Assembly: GCA_018816735.1 (NCBI GenBank)
Contig: JAHIVH010000016.1
Span: 1 to 64,000, forward strand
Origin: Pseudomonadota bacterium
GTDB taxonomy: Bacteria > Desulfobacterota > Desulfobacteria > Desulfobacterales > JAHIVH01
Reading direction: 5' to 3'
Length of the DNA: 64,000 nucleotides
Part shown: in pieces, positions 16,107 to 26,460 of the stretch
Layout: every line of letters begins with the position of its first letter
Position numbering within the stretch: position 1 is the first letter of the stretch
Made by a program: the position numbers and the translations under genes
The notes under the pieces: model-generated
What the model was told of the DNA's origin: nothing
Databases searched by the model: none
Seen by the model: the letters and a program-made list of their open reading frames with translations, nothing else

Positions 16107-18116
16107 TTAACCCCTGTCTTTATGGCCGTCAACCCTTCTTTCCGGTTCGCAGAGGACGTCGTGAATTTTTTGAGATAATTTTTCGATGGTAAAGGGCTTT
16201 TGAATAAAGGCGTTGCATCCCTTGTTCATTATTTCTGTGGCCATACCGTTTATGCTGTATCCGGTTGAGAGGAGAACCTTCACTTCCGGATCGATCGCTT
16301 TGAGATGGTCGTAAATTTCACATCCATTCATTTCAGGCAAAATCATATCAAGGATGACCAGATCGATCGTGTCTTTCGTCTCCTTGAAGGTTTGAATCGC
16401 CGTCATGCCATTTTGGGCGGTAATGACAGTGTACCCCAATAGGCTTAATATCTCTGACGCGGTTTCGACGATCCTGTCCTCATCTTCGATCAGGAGGATT
16501 GTACCGGTTCCTTTTTTTATCTGATCCGGGAATTGAATATCTTCTGTTATGGCCTTATCAGATGCCGGCAGATAAATATTGAAGGTCGTTCCAATCCCAA
16601 CCTCACTGTAGGCATTGATAATGCCTTTATGGTTTTTGATGATTCCGTATGCCGAAGCAAGTCCCAATCCGGTTCCCCGGCTTTTTTCACGGGTTGTAAA
16701 AAATGGATCGAATATCCGTTTCAAAGTGGCTTCATCCATGCCGGTGCCTGTATCTGTAACAGAAATCTTCACGAATTTTCCCGGATCGGTCAGGTAGGGT
16801 TTAATGAAATTTTCATCGAGTATCGTATTCTCTGTATCGATGAACAGCTCTCCCCCTTTGGGCATTGCCTGGGAGGCATTGACAAACAGGTTTAACAGAA
16901 CCTGATCAATCTGGGTGGGGTCGGCTTCAACCGTCCAGATATCGTTTTGCAGTTTTTTGTGAATTTTGATTTCTTTTTTTGTCGGGGTGAACATGTTCAC
17001 GGCATTTTCTATCAGACCGTTCAGGTTCAGGGGTTTGACTTCAAATTTGCCGCCTCTTGCAAAACCCAGCAATTGGCGGGTGATCCCTGCACCACTTCCG
17101 ATAAGCTGTTCGATCGATTTCAGGTTTTCGTAAAAAGGGTGATCTTCATCAATTCGATATAACATGACAGATGCTTTGCCCAGAATGCTCATTAAAAGAT
17201 TGTTGAAGTCATGGGCAATACCCCCTGCAAGGGTTCCTATGGCTTCCATTTTTTTGATCTGCTGGAGTTGAGCCTCCATTTTTTTTCTTTCTTCTTCTGC
17301 CCGGATACGCTCAGCGATATTTCGAATCAGGCCCCGAAAGCCTAAAGGTTTTCCTTCTTTGTCCCTTATCAGTGAAATCGAAAGCTCATGAACGCCAATG
17401 CTGCCGTCTTTTCGGATCACCTTGTAGTTTTCAATGGTTGCCGAGTTTCCTGTTTTATATACTGTATGAAAGACCTTATACATTTTATCCGCTATATCCG
17501 GAAAGGCCTTTTTCAGCTTTTCTTTCCAGTAGTTCACTCCCAGAAGTTCTTCTTTTGTGTACCCCAGCATTCGGGAATAGGCACCATTTAAAAAGGTAAT
17601 CCTTCCTGATAGATCAAGCTCGTAGTAACCTTCTTCCATATTTTCCAGGATAGTCCGGTATTTTTCTTCACTCTCCAGCAGCAGATCTTCGGCAGCTTTT
17701 CGATCACTGATATCCCTGCCGACTGCCACAAAATGATTCTTTTCCAAAATGGAAAGAATCCGCCATTCTATCCATTTGCAGGAACCGTCTTTGCATATAA
17801 ACCTGTTGGACGCACGGATATTCATTTTTCCCTTGACTGCATCGGCCAAGGTTTTCTTTGCTATTTTTAAATCATCTTCATGAATAAAATTGATAAATGG
17901 TTTTTGGATAAATTCTTCTTCCGAATAACCGAGAATGCGCGTAATTGAATTGTTGACTTTTGTAAAATACCCTTTTAAATTTCCCCAGCCCAGTATATCC
18001 GGTGATAGATCAAAGACTCTTTCGAGCTGTTCATGCAGATGCTTGTCCTGAATGATCTGGTTTTCCAGGTCCGCTATTTTCTGCAGCAGTTTTTCATCGG
18101 GTGTTTTTTTACCCAT
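16107..18116 (-). CDS. Hybrid sensor histidine kinase (PAS-PAS-HisKA-HATPase-REC)
   Basis: A 669-residue soluble sensor kinase with no membrane segment. A short coiled coil (1-30) is followed by two PAS domains (about 30-145 and 150-270), a HisKA domain with the phosphoacceptor in GTLAGGIAHDFNNLLM (about 295), and an HATPase domain with FVNASQAMPKGG, DTGTGMDEATLKRIF and GTGLGLASAYGI. The C-terminal receiver (about 535-655) has its phosphoacceptor Asp in LVILDMILPEMNG. No output protein is adjacent, so the receiver probably passes phosphate to a histidine phosphotransfer protein elsewhere. It starts 57 bases after the arginase stop, in the same direction. Confidence 0.88.
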   Translation of the reverse strand: MGKKTPDEKLLQKIADLENQIIQDKHLHEQLERVFDLSPDILGWGNLKGYFTKVNNSITRILGYSEEEFIQKPFINFIHEDDLKIAKKTLADAVKGKMNIRASNRFICKDGSCKWIEWRILSILEKNHFVAVGRDISDRKAAEDLLLESEEKYRTILENMEEGYYELDLSGRITFLNGAYSRMLGYTKEELLGVNYWKEKLKKAFPDIADKMYKVFHTVYKTGNSATIENYKVIRKDGSIGVHELSISLIRDKEGKPLGFRGLIRNIAERIRAEEERKKMEAQLQQIKKMEAIGTLAGGIAHDFNNLLMSILGKASVMLYRIDEDHPFYENLKSIEQLIGSGAGITRQLLGFARGGKFEVKPLNLNGLIENAVNMFTPTKKEIKIHKKLQNDIWTVEADPTQIDQVLLNLFVNASQAMPKGGELFIDTENTILDENFIKPYLTDPGKFVKISVTDTGTGMDEATLKRIFDPFFTTREKSRGTGLGLASAYGIIKNHKGIINAYSEVGIGTTFNIYLPASDKAITEDIQFPDQIKKGTGTILLIEDEDRIVETASEILSLLGYTVITAQNGMTAIQTFKETKDTIDLVILDMILPEMNGCEIYDHLKAIDPEVKVLLSTGYSINGMATEIMNKGCNAFIQKPFTIEKLSQKIHDVLCEPERRVDGHKDRG

Positions 18117-18173
18117 TTGTCTACCTTCATCCGGGTTGGATTGGAAAAAAATCAGTAACTTTAAAAAAGGATC

Positions 18174-19058
18174 TTATAAAATCCGTTTGCCGAAAAGGGA
18201 TACGGCAAGATCTACAGCCATTTGACCGGTTTTGTTCAATTTGTCAAGAATCGGGTTGATTTCAACAAGATCGAGGGAATTCAGGCGTTTTGAGTCCGCA
18301 ATGATTTCCATGATCAGGTGGGCCTCCCGATAGGACAGTCCACCCGGAACCGGAGTCCCCACACCCGGTGCTTCCATCGGGTCAAGCCCGTCAAGGTCAA
18401 GACTCACATGAATCGCAGGAAGGTGGCTTAACCGGATCAAGGCATCATTTGCCACATGGCTGATGCCAAGTTCATCGATCTCCCGCATGGTATAGATGGT
18501 AATGCCACTTTGACTCAACCTTTTTTTTTCTATGGGATCAAGAGACCGGATACCGATCATGACGATATCTTCAGGCTTGAGTTTGGGGCCGGGCCGTCCG
18601 ATGTCGACCAGTTCAGGGGAACCCTGACCCAACAGGACCGACAGTGCCATACCATGAATATTCCCGGTGGGGGAAGTCTCCGGCGTGTTATAGTCTCCAT
18701 GGGCGTCAATCCAGATCACGCCTGTGGGATGTTCATGGGAGATGCCACCTATGGTGCCAATGGCGATGGAATGATCGCCTCCCAGGAAGATAGGGATCTC
18801 ATTTTTTGAAATGGCGTCAGCCCCTTTCTGATAGATTTTTTCACAGGCATGTTTGATTTCAGCAACAAATTTATCCGGTGTCAGGGTATCTCTTACCTTC
18901 ACATCAATATTTCCGGAATCATGAATCTGGTACCCCAGGTTTTTCAGCCGGGAGGCCAATCCCGCATAACGAACCGCACTGGGCCCCATGTCCACACCTC
19001 GCTGAGACTGGCCAAGATCCATGGGCACGCCAATAATCCGGATCGATTTTTTAACCAT
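18174..19058 (-). CDS. rocF: Arginase
   Basis: A manganese ureohydrolase of about 294 residues that splits L-arginine into ornithine and urea. Metal ligands are visible in FLGGDHSIAIG, WIDAHGDYNTP and HVSLDLDGLDPMEAPG. GVPMDLGQSQRGVDMGPSAV near the start and the spacing of motifs fit arginase rather than agmatinase, although the two overlap. The ATG at 19058 is chosen because AAAGGA lies at a good distance; the ATG at 19064 is too close to it. The ornithine cyclodeaminase gene is immediately upstream, so together they convert arginine to proline. Confidence 0.85.
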   Translation of the reverse strand: MVKKSIRIIGVPMDLGQSQRGVDMGPSAVRYAGLASRLKNLGYQIHDSGNIDVKVRDTLTPDKFVAEIKHACEKIYQKGADAISKNEIPIFLGGDHSIAIGTIGGISHEHPTGVIWIDAHGDYNTPETSPTGNIHGMALSVLLGQGSPELVDIGRPGPKLKPEDIVMIGIRSLDPIEKKRLSQSGITIYTMREIDELGISHVANDALIRLSHLPAIHVSLDLDGLDPMEAPGVGTPVPGGLSYREAHLIMEIIADSKRLNSLDLVEINPILDKLNKTGQMAVDLAVSLFGKRIL

Positions 19059-19070
19059 TTTCATTTCCTT

Positions 19071-20171
19071 TTATTGTTTTTTAGCGAGATTGTTCCAGAG
19101 ATTGATCATAAAATCCTGCACGTTGGTCAAGATGGCGACAGCCTGACCAGACCCTCTGTTGGCGAGTTTGTCTGCGCTGAATTCGGTCATATCCACGATA
19201 TAAAAAAAGACAGGCCGTATCTTGCCGTTTTTCAAAACACGGTAACTGGGGGTCATATTCCCGAAGGCAATTGAATGAAGCTGGGTGGCAAGTGTAATGA
19301 CGGTCGTGGCCCGTCTGGCGTATTGTCGCATCGCATCCTGTGCTTTATATACATCTGCGATGACTTCCGGAAGCGGACCGTCATCCCGGATGGACCCGGC
19401 AAGCACATAGGGCACCTTCTTCTTCTCGCAGGCAAAGATAATCCCGTCTTTTAATTTCAGTTTTTTGATGGCCTCTTTTGTGGAGTCTTCTTTCCGGATG
19501 GCGTTTAAAATATCAAGATGGTTGTAATGTCCCAGGGGCTGAAGCTCCTGAGTGTAGATATCCTGACCCAGGCCGGTTCGGAAATTGGCGGCTTCCAGAT
19601 CGTGGGTGGCAAGGGCATTTCCTGCAAGCAGTGCATGGCAATACCCGTTCTCGATCAACCCCTGCATGGAATCCCGGCTGTCTTTGTCAAAGGCCACGGC
19701 AGGACCCAATACCCATACGATATAGCCGTTTTTCCGGTCGTATCGCAATAGATCGTACAGTTGATCGTAACTTCTTGAAAAAGGTGTTTCCCGTGTGCCC
19801 CGTGTCCTGAAGGAAAATTTATCCTCTGTTTTCGAAGATACCGGATCAAATCCCTTTGTGTATACGTAAATACCTTCCTCTCCGTTTTCCGTCCGCCCGA
19901 CGACCACCGGGTCGCCCTTTTTCAGACGTCTTGCTTCGACGATATCGGTATTTCCGTTATTGAAGACAATCACACAATCCATGCGGTTGTCTTCCACAAG
20001 GATCCATTTGCCTTTGCCTGAATGAACATATTCGGGATGATTGGATGTGGCATGAAAATTGTCCGGCGCCACGCCATCTTTCGGCGCAGGTTCGATCCTG
20101 ACTGCAGGTGCGTTTGAGAGCGTATTTTCTGAAAAATCAGGTGGTTGAAAATAGGGAAGTTTAAACGTCAT
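19071..20171 (-). CDS. Archaeal-type ornithine cyclodeaminase (LOR/SDH-like, TIGR00300 family)
   Basis: A 366-residue protein of the family once called LOR/SDH-like and later linked to ornithine cyclodeamination to proline, as in the C-terminal part of cyanobacterial AgrE/ArgZ. Family segments seen include RMDCVIVFNNGNTDIVEARR, GPAVAFDKDSRDSMQGLIE, CHALLAGNALATHDLEAA and LAGSIRDDGPLPEVIADVY, with the nucleotide-binding region at about 150-300. It is unrelated to the mu-crystallin type of ornithine cyclodeaminase. A strong AAGGAG precedes the ATG. Arginase follows after a few bases, which supports ornithine as substrate. The activity is inferred from family and context. Confidence 0.8.
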   Translation of the reverse strand: MTFKLPYFQPPDFSENTLSNAPAVRIEPAPKDGVAPDNFHATSNHPEYVHSGKGKWILVEDNRMDCVIVFNNGNTDIVEARRLKKGDPVVVGRTENGEEGIYVYTKGFDPVSSKTEDKFSFRTRGTRETPFSRSYDQLYDLLRYDRKNGYIVWVLGPAVAFDKDSRDSMQGLIENGYCHALLAGNALATHDLEAANFRTGLGQDIYTQELQPLGHYNHLDILNAIRKEDSTKEAIKKLKLKDGIIFACEKKKVPYVLAGSIRDDGPLPEVIADVYKAQDAMRQYARRATTVITLATQLHSIAFGNMTPSYRVLKNGKIRPVFFYIVDMTEFSADKLANRGSGQAVAILTNVQDFMINLWNNLAKKQ

Positions 20172-20227
20172 TTTTACTCCTTAAGTGAAGGTTTCCGTTT
20201 CAAATCATCTTTGTTCTGCCAATCCGT

Positions 20228-21022
20228 TTAACCTTTTTCCTGTTTCATGATCAGTTGTGCAATTTTTTCATAGAATTCAGGTGCATTGTCATTCATGGCA
20301 AAATGGCCGCTTCCGGATATGCCCAGCGTTTGAATGCCGTCGAGTTTTTTCAGGACACGGGCATTGCTGTTTTTGGCCCCATAGACATATGCTTTGCGAC
20401 ATTTAAGATTTTGAAATTTTTTTAAGAGTTTGCCACTGTCAGACCATGACACCAGAGATTTGGCGCTCTTATAAAATGCAAGGGGAGAGGCAGATTCAAG
20501 GCTGAACAGCCTGTAATCGGTATTCCAGATCGGGTTTCTGGTTTTTTTGTAAAGGTTTGTGGCAAATGTTTCAAAAGAGACCCGGGATGATTCCCTGCTG
20601 ATGAGCCCGCAGTCATCCCGGATCAGGTTGCCCTCGATATTGATGAACGTGGTTATCGATTTAAGAACGTTTTCAGAGAGAAGCAAACCGATGGCCCCCC
20701 CCATGCTGTGTGCCACAATGTGGCGTCTGTAGTCCGGATATATGGCAAGGAGATGTTCGATGCCTTCAGCATGAGACTCGAGGGAATAGGACAGGTGATC
20801 AGCCCGTGAGGATTTACCGAAGCCTAAGAAATCAAGGGACAGTATTGAAAAACCGTCCAACATTTTTGCGTCAAAGGCCATGTCGAATGATTTCATGGAA
20901 CACCCGAGTCCATGCAGAAAAACGATCAGATCCTTTGATACATGCCTGAACCTGAAAGCGATATTGCATGTGGCATCGTCAATCGACGTGTTGAAATATT
21001 TAACGGTTGTGTCCATCTTCAT
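20228..21022 (-). CDS. Alpha/beta hydrolase
   Basis: A cytoplasmic serine hydrolase of about 264 residues. The oxyanion region is LIVFLHGLGCSMKSF, then SLDFLGFGKSSRADH, the nucleophile elbow AHSMGGAIGLLLSE and a late histidine in SGSGHFAMNDNAPEF. The start at 21022 avoids overlap with pepF; a longer in-frame extension to 21124 would overlap it by 68 bases and looks like antisense noise. It follows pepF in the same direction and is probably in the same transcript. Substrate unknown. Confidence 0.78.
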   Translation of the reverse strand: MKMDTTVKYFNTSIDDATCNIAFRFRHVSKDLIVFLHGLGCSMKSFDMAFDAKMLDGFSILSLDFLGFGKSSRADHLSYSLESHAEGIEHLLAIYPDYRRHIVAHSMGGAIGLLLSENVLKSITTFINIEGNLIRDDCGLISRESSRVSFETFATNLYKKTRNPIWNTDYRLFSLESASPLAFYKSAKSLVSWSDSGKLLKKFQNLKCRKAYVYGAKNSNARVLKKLDGIQTLGISGSGHFAMNDNAPEFYEKIAQLIMKQEKG

Positions 21023-21056
21023 GGGGGTATCCGGTTTAATTTTTTTTAAAAAAATA

Positions 21057-22868
21057 TCACAGTTTACCGTAAATGTCCATGAACCGTTCCACAAGATTGT
21101 TAAAATGGGTGATGGCATTTTCAACAGGCTCAGGCGTCCTCATATCGACACCTGCAGAAAGAAGCTCATCTATGGGGAATCGACTTCCCCCCAGTTTAAG
21201 GAAGTCTAAATAGGCTTGTGTGGCTTTCTCCCCAATGTGGATAATTTTATTGGCCAGTGAAATGGCCGCAGAAATGCCTGTGGCATATTTATACACATAA
21301 AATGCAGAATAAAAATGCGGAATTCTCAGGCATTCAAGCTCAAGATCATCATCGATGATCAGTGACTTTCCAAAATAGGTTTCAAGAAGTTTCCGGTATT
21401 CTCCCGTCAAGGTAGAAAGTGTCAGCGGCTGGTTTTTTTCTGCGCAATTATGCGTGAACACCTCAAATTCGGCGAACATCGTCTGGCGGTAAAGTGTTGC
21501 CCGGATATTGTCGATTTCCCTGTTCAGAATATAACTCTGCATTTCAGGGCTTTCTCTGTACAGCTCAAGCAGGTAATGGCTCAAAAGCGTTTCATTCAGC
21601 GTTGATGCCACTTCTGCCACAAAAATTGTATATTCATGGTCGTGGTAAGGCTGGGCTTGAATGGCATAATAGGAGTGCATGGAGTGCCCTGCCTCATGGA
21701 TCAGTGTATAAAGGCTGTTCAGATTCCTGGAATCATAATTCATCAGGATATAGGGGGGGGAGTCATAGCATCCTGAGGAATAGGCGCCACTTCTTTTGCC
21801 GGAATTTTCATAGCGGTCCACCCATCTGTTTACAAGGCCCTTTTTTAAAACATCCGTGTAGGTTTGCCCCAGCGGCTTGAGCGCTTTGACGCAGGTATCA
21901 ACCGCTTCTTCATAAGGCATGTCGAATTTGACATCACTTGTCAAGGGGACATATGTATCGTAAAAGTGAAGATCATCCAGGTGAAGGGTTTTTTTTCTGA
22001 AATCAAGGTAGGTAAGGAGCGGTGTCAGATTGTTTTTAACGGTTTTTGTCAGATGATCGTAAACCGTTTCCGGGATATTTTCGTTAAACAGGGATGCGTG
22101 CCTGCATGACTTGAATTTCCTGGCCTGGGTATAGAAGAGATCTTTTTTGACGGACGCGGATAGTGTCGTAGAGAGTGTATGCTGATGGTCACGGTAAGCT
22201 TTGTAATACTGGAAAAATGCCTTTTCCCGGATGTCTCTTTTGGGGTTCATCAAAAATGTCGTGAAGTTGCCATGGCTGAGCTCTGTTTCCCGGTCATTCT
22301 CATCCCGGATCATGCCGAACGTCATGTCGGAGTTGTCCAGTTGACCGAAAACTTCCGAGGACGTGTGGGCAAGGTCGGCACTCATGGCAAGAATTTTTTC
22401 TGTTTCCTTGCTGAGTGTATGCGGTTTGTTCCTCAGTATTTTTTCAAGATAAAACGTATAGTCATGAAGGGCAGGGTCCTTGATAAATCCTTTCATCACG
22501 TCATCCGGGATCGATTGAATTTCAGGGATCATGAAGCTTGCGGCTTCTGAAATCCGGGTATAAAGTGTCATGGCTTTCTGGTAAAAGCCAAGATACAGCT
22601 GGTTTTTTTTGTCTTCGTCGGTTTTCAAATGGGCATAGGTATAGATGCGGTCCAATTCTCTTGAAACTGACATATCGAACAGAATCGCTTCCTTCAGTTG
22701 ATTTGCAGACTCTCCCAGCTTGCCGGCAAATTTTTCAAAGGTGGAAATGGTGGTTTCAAGAGCGTCATACGCTTTTTCCCATTCAGGATCAGAAGGAAAG
22801 AGTGTTGTCAGATCCCATGTGTCTTTTTCCAGTATAGCGTCTCTTTTCGGTATGGATGTCTGTGTCAT
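21057..22868 (-). CDS. pepF: Oligoendopeptidase F (M3 metallopeptidase)
   Basis: A 603-residue cytoplasmic zinc oligopeptidase. The zinc site HEAGHSMHSYYAIQ lies at about residue 390, with the downstream glutamate ligand in FVAEVASTLNE. The N-terminal helical region (YTYAHLKTDEDKKNQLYLG) and the C-terminal YATGISAAISLANKI are typical, and the length is as expected. It degrades short peptides. It starts 21 bases after trpA, so it is part of the trp transcript or just behind it; the link to tryptophan synthesis is positional only. Confidence 0.93.
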   Translation of the reverse strand: MTQTSIPKRDAILEKDTWDLTTLFPSDPEWEKAYDALETTISTFEKFAGKLGESANQLKEAILFDMSVSRELDRIYTYAHLKTDEDKKNQLYLGFYQKAMTLYTRISEAASFMIPEIQSIPDDVMKGFIKDPALHDYTFYLEKILRNKPHTLSKETEKILAMSADLAHTSSEVFGQLDNSDMTFGMIRDENDRETELSHGNFTTFLMNPKRDIREKAFFQYYKAYRDHQHTLSTTLSASVKKDLFYTQARKFKSCRHASLFNENIPETVYDHLTKTVKNNLTPLLTYLDFRKKTLHLDDLHFYDTYVPLTSDVKFDMPYEEAVDTCVKALKPLGQTYTDVLKKGLVNRWVDRYENSGKRSGAYSSGCYDSPPYILMNYDSRNLNSLYTLIHEAGHSMHSYYAIQAQPYHDHEYTIFVAEVASTLNETLLSHYLLELYRESPEMQSYILNREIDNIRATLYRQTMFAEFEVFTHNCAEKNQPLTLSTLTGEYRKLLETYFGKSLIIDDDLELECLRIPHFYSAFYVYKYATGISAAISLANKIIHIGEKATQAYLDFLKLGGSRFPIDELLSAGVDMRTPEPVENAITHFNNLVERFMDIYGKL

Positions 22869-22889
22869 GATAAAATCCTTTTTTCTGAT

Positions 22890-23696
22890 TTAAACATATC
22901 CTTTTCGGGTCGCATTCTTAAACAAACGGGTCTGCTTTCCCAGAAGCTCAGGCAAATCATCGTCCTCAAGATGATTTTCTATCAATCGTTCAAAGGCGCT
23001 TCCAATAACGATGCCATCTGCCATTTTTGAAATGGCGCGGACATCCTCAGGTGTGGAAATGCCAAATCCCACACAAATGGGAAGATGGGTGACGGATCGG
23101 AGCGTCTTGACATAAGATTCGATGGCTGAGGTATCCAGGCCGTCACTGCCCGTCACCCCTGTTTTGGAAACCATATATAAAAAACCGGATGCGGAATCTG
23201 AAATGGTTTTCATGCGTTCAACCGGCGTGGTCGGGGCAATGAGCCGTATGAGAGACAGTTCGTTACCTTCCCATACGCCTGTCATTTCATCTGACTCCTC
23301 AGGCGGCAGATCGACGATAAGGACGCCATCCGCACCTTTTTCAAGGGCAAACGTGTAAAACTGTCTGGCACCGAACGCAAATACAGGGTTGTAGTAGCTG
23401 AAGAGAATGATCGGAATATCGGAATATTCACGGATTCGCCGGGTCATCTCAAGCACGGTTTCAAGGGTGATTCCTTTTTCAAGAGCTCTTGCGGAAGATC
23501 TTTGGATCACCGGCCCGTCAGCAGTCGGATCGGAAAAGGGGACTCCCAGTTCAAGAATGTCCAGGCCCGCCTCACACATGTTTCGGATAATTTCAAGAGA
23601 TGTCTCCATATCCGGGTCACCTGCAGAGACAAATCCCACAAGCGCTTTTTCTCCTTTTTCCGCCAAACGGTCGAAGGTTTTTTTTAATCTGTCCAT
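22890..23696 (-). CDS. trpA: Tryptophan synthase alpha chain
   Basis: A 268-residue TIM-barrel subunit that cleaves indole-3-glycerol phosphate to indole and glyceraldehyde 3-phosphate. The catalytic Glu and Asp are in ELGVPFSDPTADGPVIQ, and the phosphate site is in PICVGFGISTPEDVRA. Last gene of the trpEGDCFBA order. GAAGGAG precedes its ATG. A 79-base gap separates it from trpB, unusual in an operon whose other genes touch or nearly touch. Confidence 0.97.
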   Translation of the reverse strand: MDRLKKTFDRLAEKGEKALVGFVSAGDPDMETSLEIIRNMCEAGLDILELGVPFSDPTADGPVIQRSSARALEKGITLETVLEMTRRIREYSDIPIILFSYYNPVFAFGARQFYTFALEKGADGVLIVDLPPEESDEMTGVWEGNELSLIRLIAPTTPVERMKTISDSASGFLYMVSKTGVTGSDGLDTSAIESYVKTLRSVTHLPICVGFGISTPEDVRAISKMADGIVIGSAFERLIENHLEDDDLPELLGKQTRLFKNATRKGYV

Positions 23697-23775
23697 AAAC
23701 TTACTCCTTCAATATATTAACCGGTGCACGGTTATCATTACTCATTTCATATCTATCTGGAAAAAGGCCGGCCAT

Positions 23776-24975
23776 CTATTTTTTCGAATCGAAAATGGAA
23801 AAAACCGTTCCCAGATCCTTGTCTCCGCGTCCTGAAAGATTGACGATGATGACATCTTCAGATGACCTCTCCTTGGCTGTTGAAACCGCACAGGCAATAG
23901 CATGAGAGCTTTCCAGAGCCGGGATAATGCCTTCCAGTGTACAAAGAATCCTGAATCCTTCCAATGCTTCCTTGTCGGTTATCGACACATATGTGGCGCG
24001 TTTGATGTCTTTTAACAGCGCGTGTTCCGGTCCCACCCCCGGATAATCCAGGCCTGCGGATATGGAGTGCGCTTCCATGATCTGGCCGAATTTATCCTGA
24101 AGCACATAGGATTTTGATCCATGCAGCACCCCAATGCTTCCCATGCCCAACGTTGCCGCATGCTTGTCCGTGTCTATGCCTAACCCGGCTGCTTCTACAC
24201 CGATCATTTCAACGTCGTCATCGATAAACGGATAAAAAAGCCCCATGGCATTGCTGCCGCCACCAACACAGGCAATCAACGTGGTGGGAAGTTTTCCGGT
24301 TATTTCAAGAATCTGGTCTCTGGCTTCGATGCCGATAATTTTCTGAAAGTCTCTCACCATCACCGGATACGGATGCGGACCGGCCACAGACCCGATGATA
24401 TAAAACGTGTCTTCAACCGCGCCTACCCAATACCTCATGGCTTCGTTCATGGCATCCTTGAGCGTGCCGGTTCCTGAATCGACCGGAACGACCGTGGCGC
24501 CCAACAATTCCATGCGTTTCACATTGGGGGCCTGTCTTTTGATATCTTCAACGCCCATGAAGATTTTGCATGCCATGCCGAAAAGGGCGGCTGTGGTGGC
24601 TGTTGCCACGCCGTGCTGGCCTGCGCCGGTTTCGGCAATCAGTTTTTTCTTCCCCATATACCGGGCAAGAAGGGCTTGACCCAATGTGTTGTTTATTTTA
24701 TGCGCGCCGGTGTGTGCCAGATCTTCCCGTTTCAGATAAATGGCTGCTCCCTTTAGATGGTCGCTCAGCCTTTTGGCATGATAGAGCGGGGTGGGGCGCC
24801 CCACATACCGGGAGAGAAGGGTTCCCAGCTCGGAAATGAAGGCCGGTTCTTTTGCATAGGTGTGATAGGCTTCCTCAAGTTCGAGAATGGCAGGCATGAG
24901 TGTTTCTCCCACATATCTGCCGCCATAGGGGCCAAAGTGGCCTTTTAAATCCGGGTATGCGTGTTCTGTGGACAT
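23776..24975 (-). CDS. trpB: Tryptophan synthase beta chain
   Basis: A 399-residue PLP enzyme that joins indole and serine to make tryptophan. The PLP lysine is in [16 protein letters not shown] and the phosphate-binding glycine loop is [32 protein letters not shown] fits the TrpB1 type, which works with TrpA. The start overlaps the last base of the trpF stop (TAATG), with TAAGGAG upstream. Confidence 0.97.
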   Translation of the reverse strand: MSTEHAYPDLKGHFGPYGGRYVGETLMPAILELEEAYHTYAKEPAFISELGTLLSRYVGRPTPLYHAKRLSDHLKGAAIYLKREDLAHTGAHKINNTLGQALLARYMGKKKLIAETGAGQHGVATATTAALFGMACKIFMGVEDIKRQAPNVKRMELLGATVVPVDSGTGTLKDAMNEAMRYWVGAVEDTFYIIGSVAGPHPYPVMVRDFQKIIGIEARDQILEITGKLPTTLIACVGGGSNAMGLFYPFIDDDVEMIGVEAAGLGIDTDKHAATLGMGSIGVLHGSKSYVLQDKFGQIMEAHSISAGLDYPGVGPEHALLKDIKRATYVSITDKEALEGFRILCTLEGIIPALESSHAIACAVSTAKERSSEDVIIVNLSGRGDKDLGTVFSIFDSKK

Positions 24976-25661
24976 TAAAAAATTCTCCTTACTATTTTTC
25001 TGTCATTTGAATCTTCATGGGAAGATTGAAATACCTGTTCGATAAATGACTTTACTTTTGACATATCCTTCCTTCCTGGGCTCGATTCCACACCGGAGCT
25101 GATATCAACGGCATCGGGACTGGCTTCTGAAATGGCCGTTCTAACGGTTTCATGGGTCAGGCCGCCGGCCAGAATGAACGGATGCAACTTGCCAAAGTCC
25201 TTGGCCCTTCCCCAGTTCCATGACAGGGCGTTTCCACCCGGAAGAATTCCTTTTTTACATTCAACAAGGTAGGCGGAAGCGTTGTAGGTATCGGCATCGG
25301 TCAGGAACGGTTCATTCTCCATATAAAGGCATTTGATGATGGTCAGTTTCGTGTCCATGAGCCGGTTCACCAGGTCAGGGGGTTCTGTGCCGTGCAGCTG
25401 GACAGCGGAAAGTCCGCAGAAGTTCACATGATCCATGATGAAATCAAAGGTTTCATTCACAAAAACCCCTACTGTCGACACATGGCCGGGAAGATTTTCG
25501 ACAATTTCTCTGGCCTGCTCCCGGTCAAGATTCCGGGGACTTTTTTTGAAAAAAACCAATCCAATAGCATCTGCACCCAGCTCGGCACACTTTCTTGCCT
25601 CGTCAGTTCGGGTCAGGCCGCAGATTTTGATCTGGGGGCGATGGAGATGGTCTTCGTTCAT
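24975..25661 (-). CDS. trpF: Phosphoribosylanthranilate isomerase
   Basis: A 228-residue TIM barrel carrying out the Amadori rearrangement of phosphoribosylanthranilate to CdRP. The catalytic Cys is in [15 protein letters not shown], and the C-terminal acid region is [19 protein letters not shown]. Start and stop are linked to neighbours: ATGA overlaps trpC by four bases and TAATG overlaps trpB by one. About 20 residues follow the usual C-terminus ([18 protein letters not shown]), a modest extension. Confidence 0.95.
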   Translation of the reverse strand: MNEDHLHRPQIKICGLTRTDEARKCAELGADAIGLVFFKKSPRNLDREQAREIVENLPGHVSTVGVFVNETFDFIMDHVNFCGLSAVQLHGTEPPDLVNRLMDTKLTIIKCLYMENEPFLTDADTYNASAYLVECKKGILPGGNALSWNWGRAKDFGKLHPFILAGGLTHETVRTAISEASPDAVDISSGVESSPGRKDMSKVKSFIEQVFQSSHEDSNDRKIVRRIF

Positions 25662-26458
25662 GGTTCTTCACCTCTCAACTGTTTTAAAAAGGCTGCCGTG
25701 TCTTTGGCTCTCACAAGACTTTCCCCGATCAGAAAATTGTAGATGCCCGCTTTTTGACTGGCAGTGATGTCTGATTTCATGGATATGCCGCTTGCCGCCA
25801 CAGCAATCTGTTCTGTTGACAACATGGACGAGAACCGCATGGCTGTATGGATGTCTGTATCAAAGGAACTCAAGTTTCTGTTGTTGATGCCGATCAGTTT
25901 TGCATGGGCGTCATTTGCCTTTTCAAGATCGTCTTCCGAGTGGATCTCAACCAGGGCATCCATGGAAAGCTCGGAAGAAAGTGCCAGGTATTCTTTTAAC
26001 TGTTCCTTTTCAAGAATACGCGCAATGAGGAGAATCGCATCTGCGCCCAGCACCCGCGACTCATAAACCTGATATTCGTCGACCAGAAAATCTTTTCTGA
26101 GCATGGGAAGCGTTGACGCTTTCCTGGCCATCAGAAAGTCGTTGAAACTGCCTTTGAAGAATTTTTCATCTGTGAGAACGGAAAGGGCAGAGGCCCCGCC
26201 TTTTTCGTATTCACGGGCAAGTGAGGAGGGGTCAAGTTCAGGATGAATATCTCCCTTGGAAGGAGACGCTCTTTTGATCTCTGCGATGATATTGACCGTA
26301 CTGGCTCCGTAAAATCGTTTCAGATTTTCAAGAAACGGTCTTTTCCCCTCGATGGCATACGCATTCCGTCTCAATTCCCCTTCAGGCATTTTCTTTTTGG
26401 AAGCGGCAACCTCTTCGTGCTTGTTTGAGACAATAATTTTTAAAAAGTCTTTTCCCAT
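25658..26458 (-). CDS. trpC: Indole-3-glycerol phosphate synthase
   Basis: A monofunctional TrpC of about 266 residues that closes the indole ring from CdRP. Key segments are IIAEIKRASPSKGDI with the catalytic lysine, VLTDEKFFKGSF, LRKDFLVDEYQVYESRVLGA and LIGINNRNLSSF. The ATG at 26458 is preferred over the adjacent GTG at 26461, which overlaps the trpD stop. It is not fused to trpF, unlike the enterobacterial form. Confidence 0.95.
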   Translation of the reverse strand: MGKDFLKIIVSNKHEEVAASKKKMPEGELRRNAYAIEGKRPFLENLKRFYGASTVNIIAEIKRASPSKGDIHPELDPSSLAREYEKGGASALSVLTDEKFFKGSFNDFLMARKASTLPMLRKDFLVDEYQVYESRVLGADAILLIARILEKEQLKEYLALSSELSMDALVEIHSEDDLEKANDAHAKLIGINNRNLSSFDTDIHTAMRFSSMLSTEQIAVAASGISMKSDITASQKAGIYNFLIGESLVRAKDTAAFLKQLRGEEP

Positions 26459-26460
26459 CA

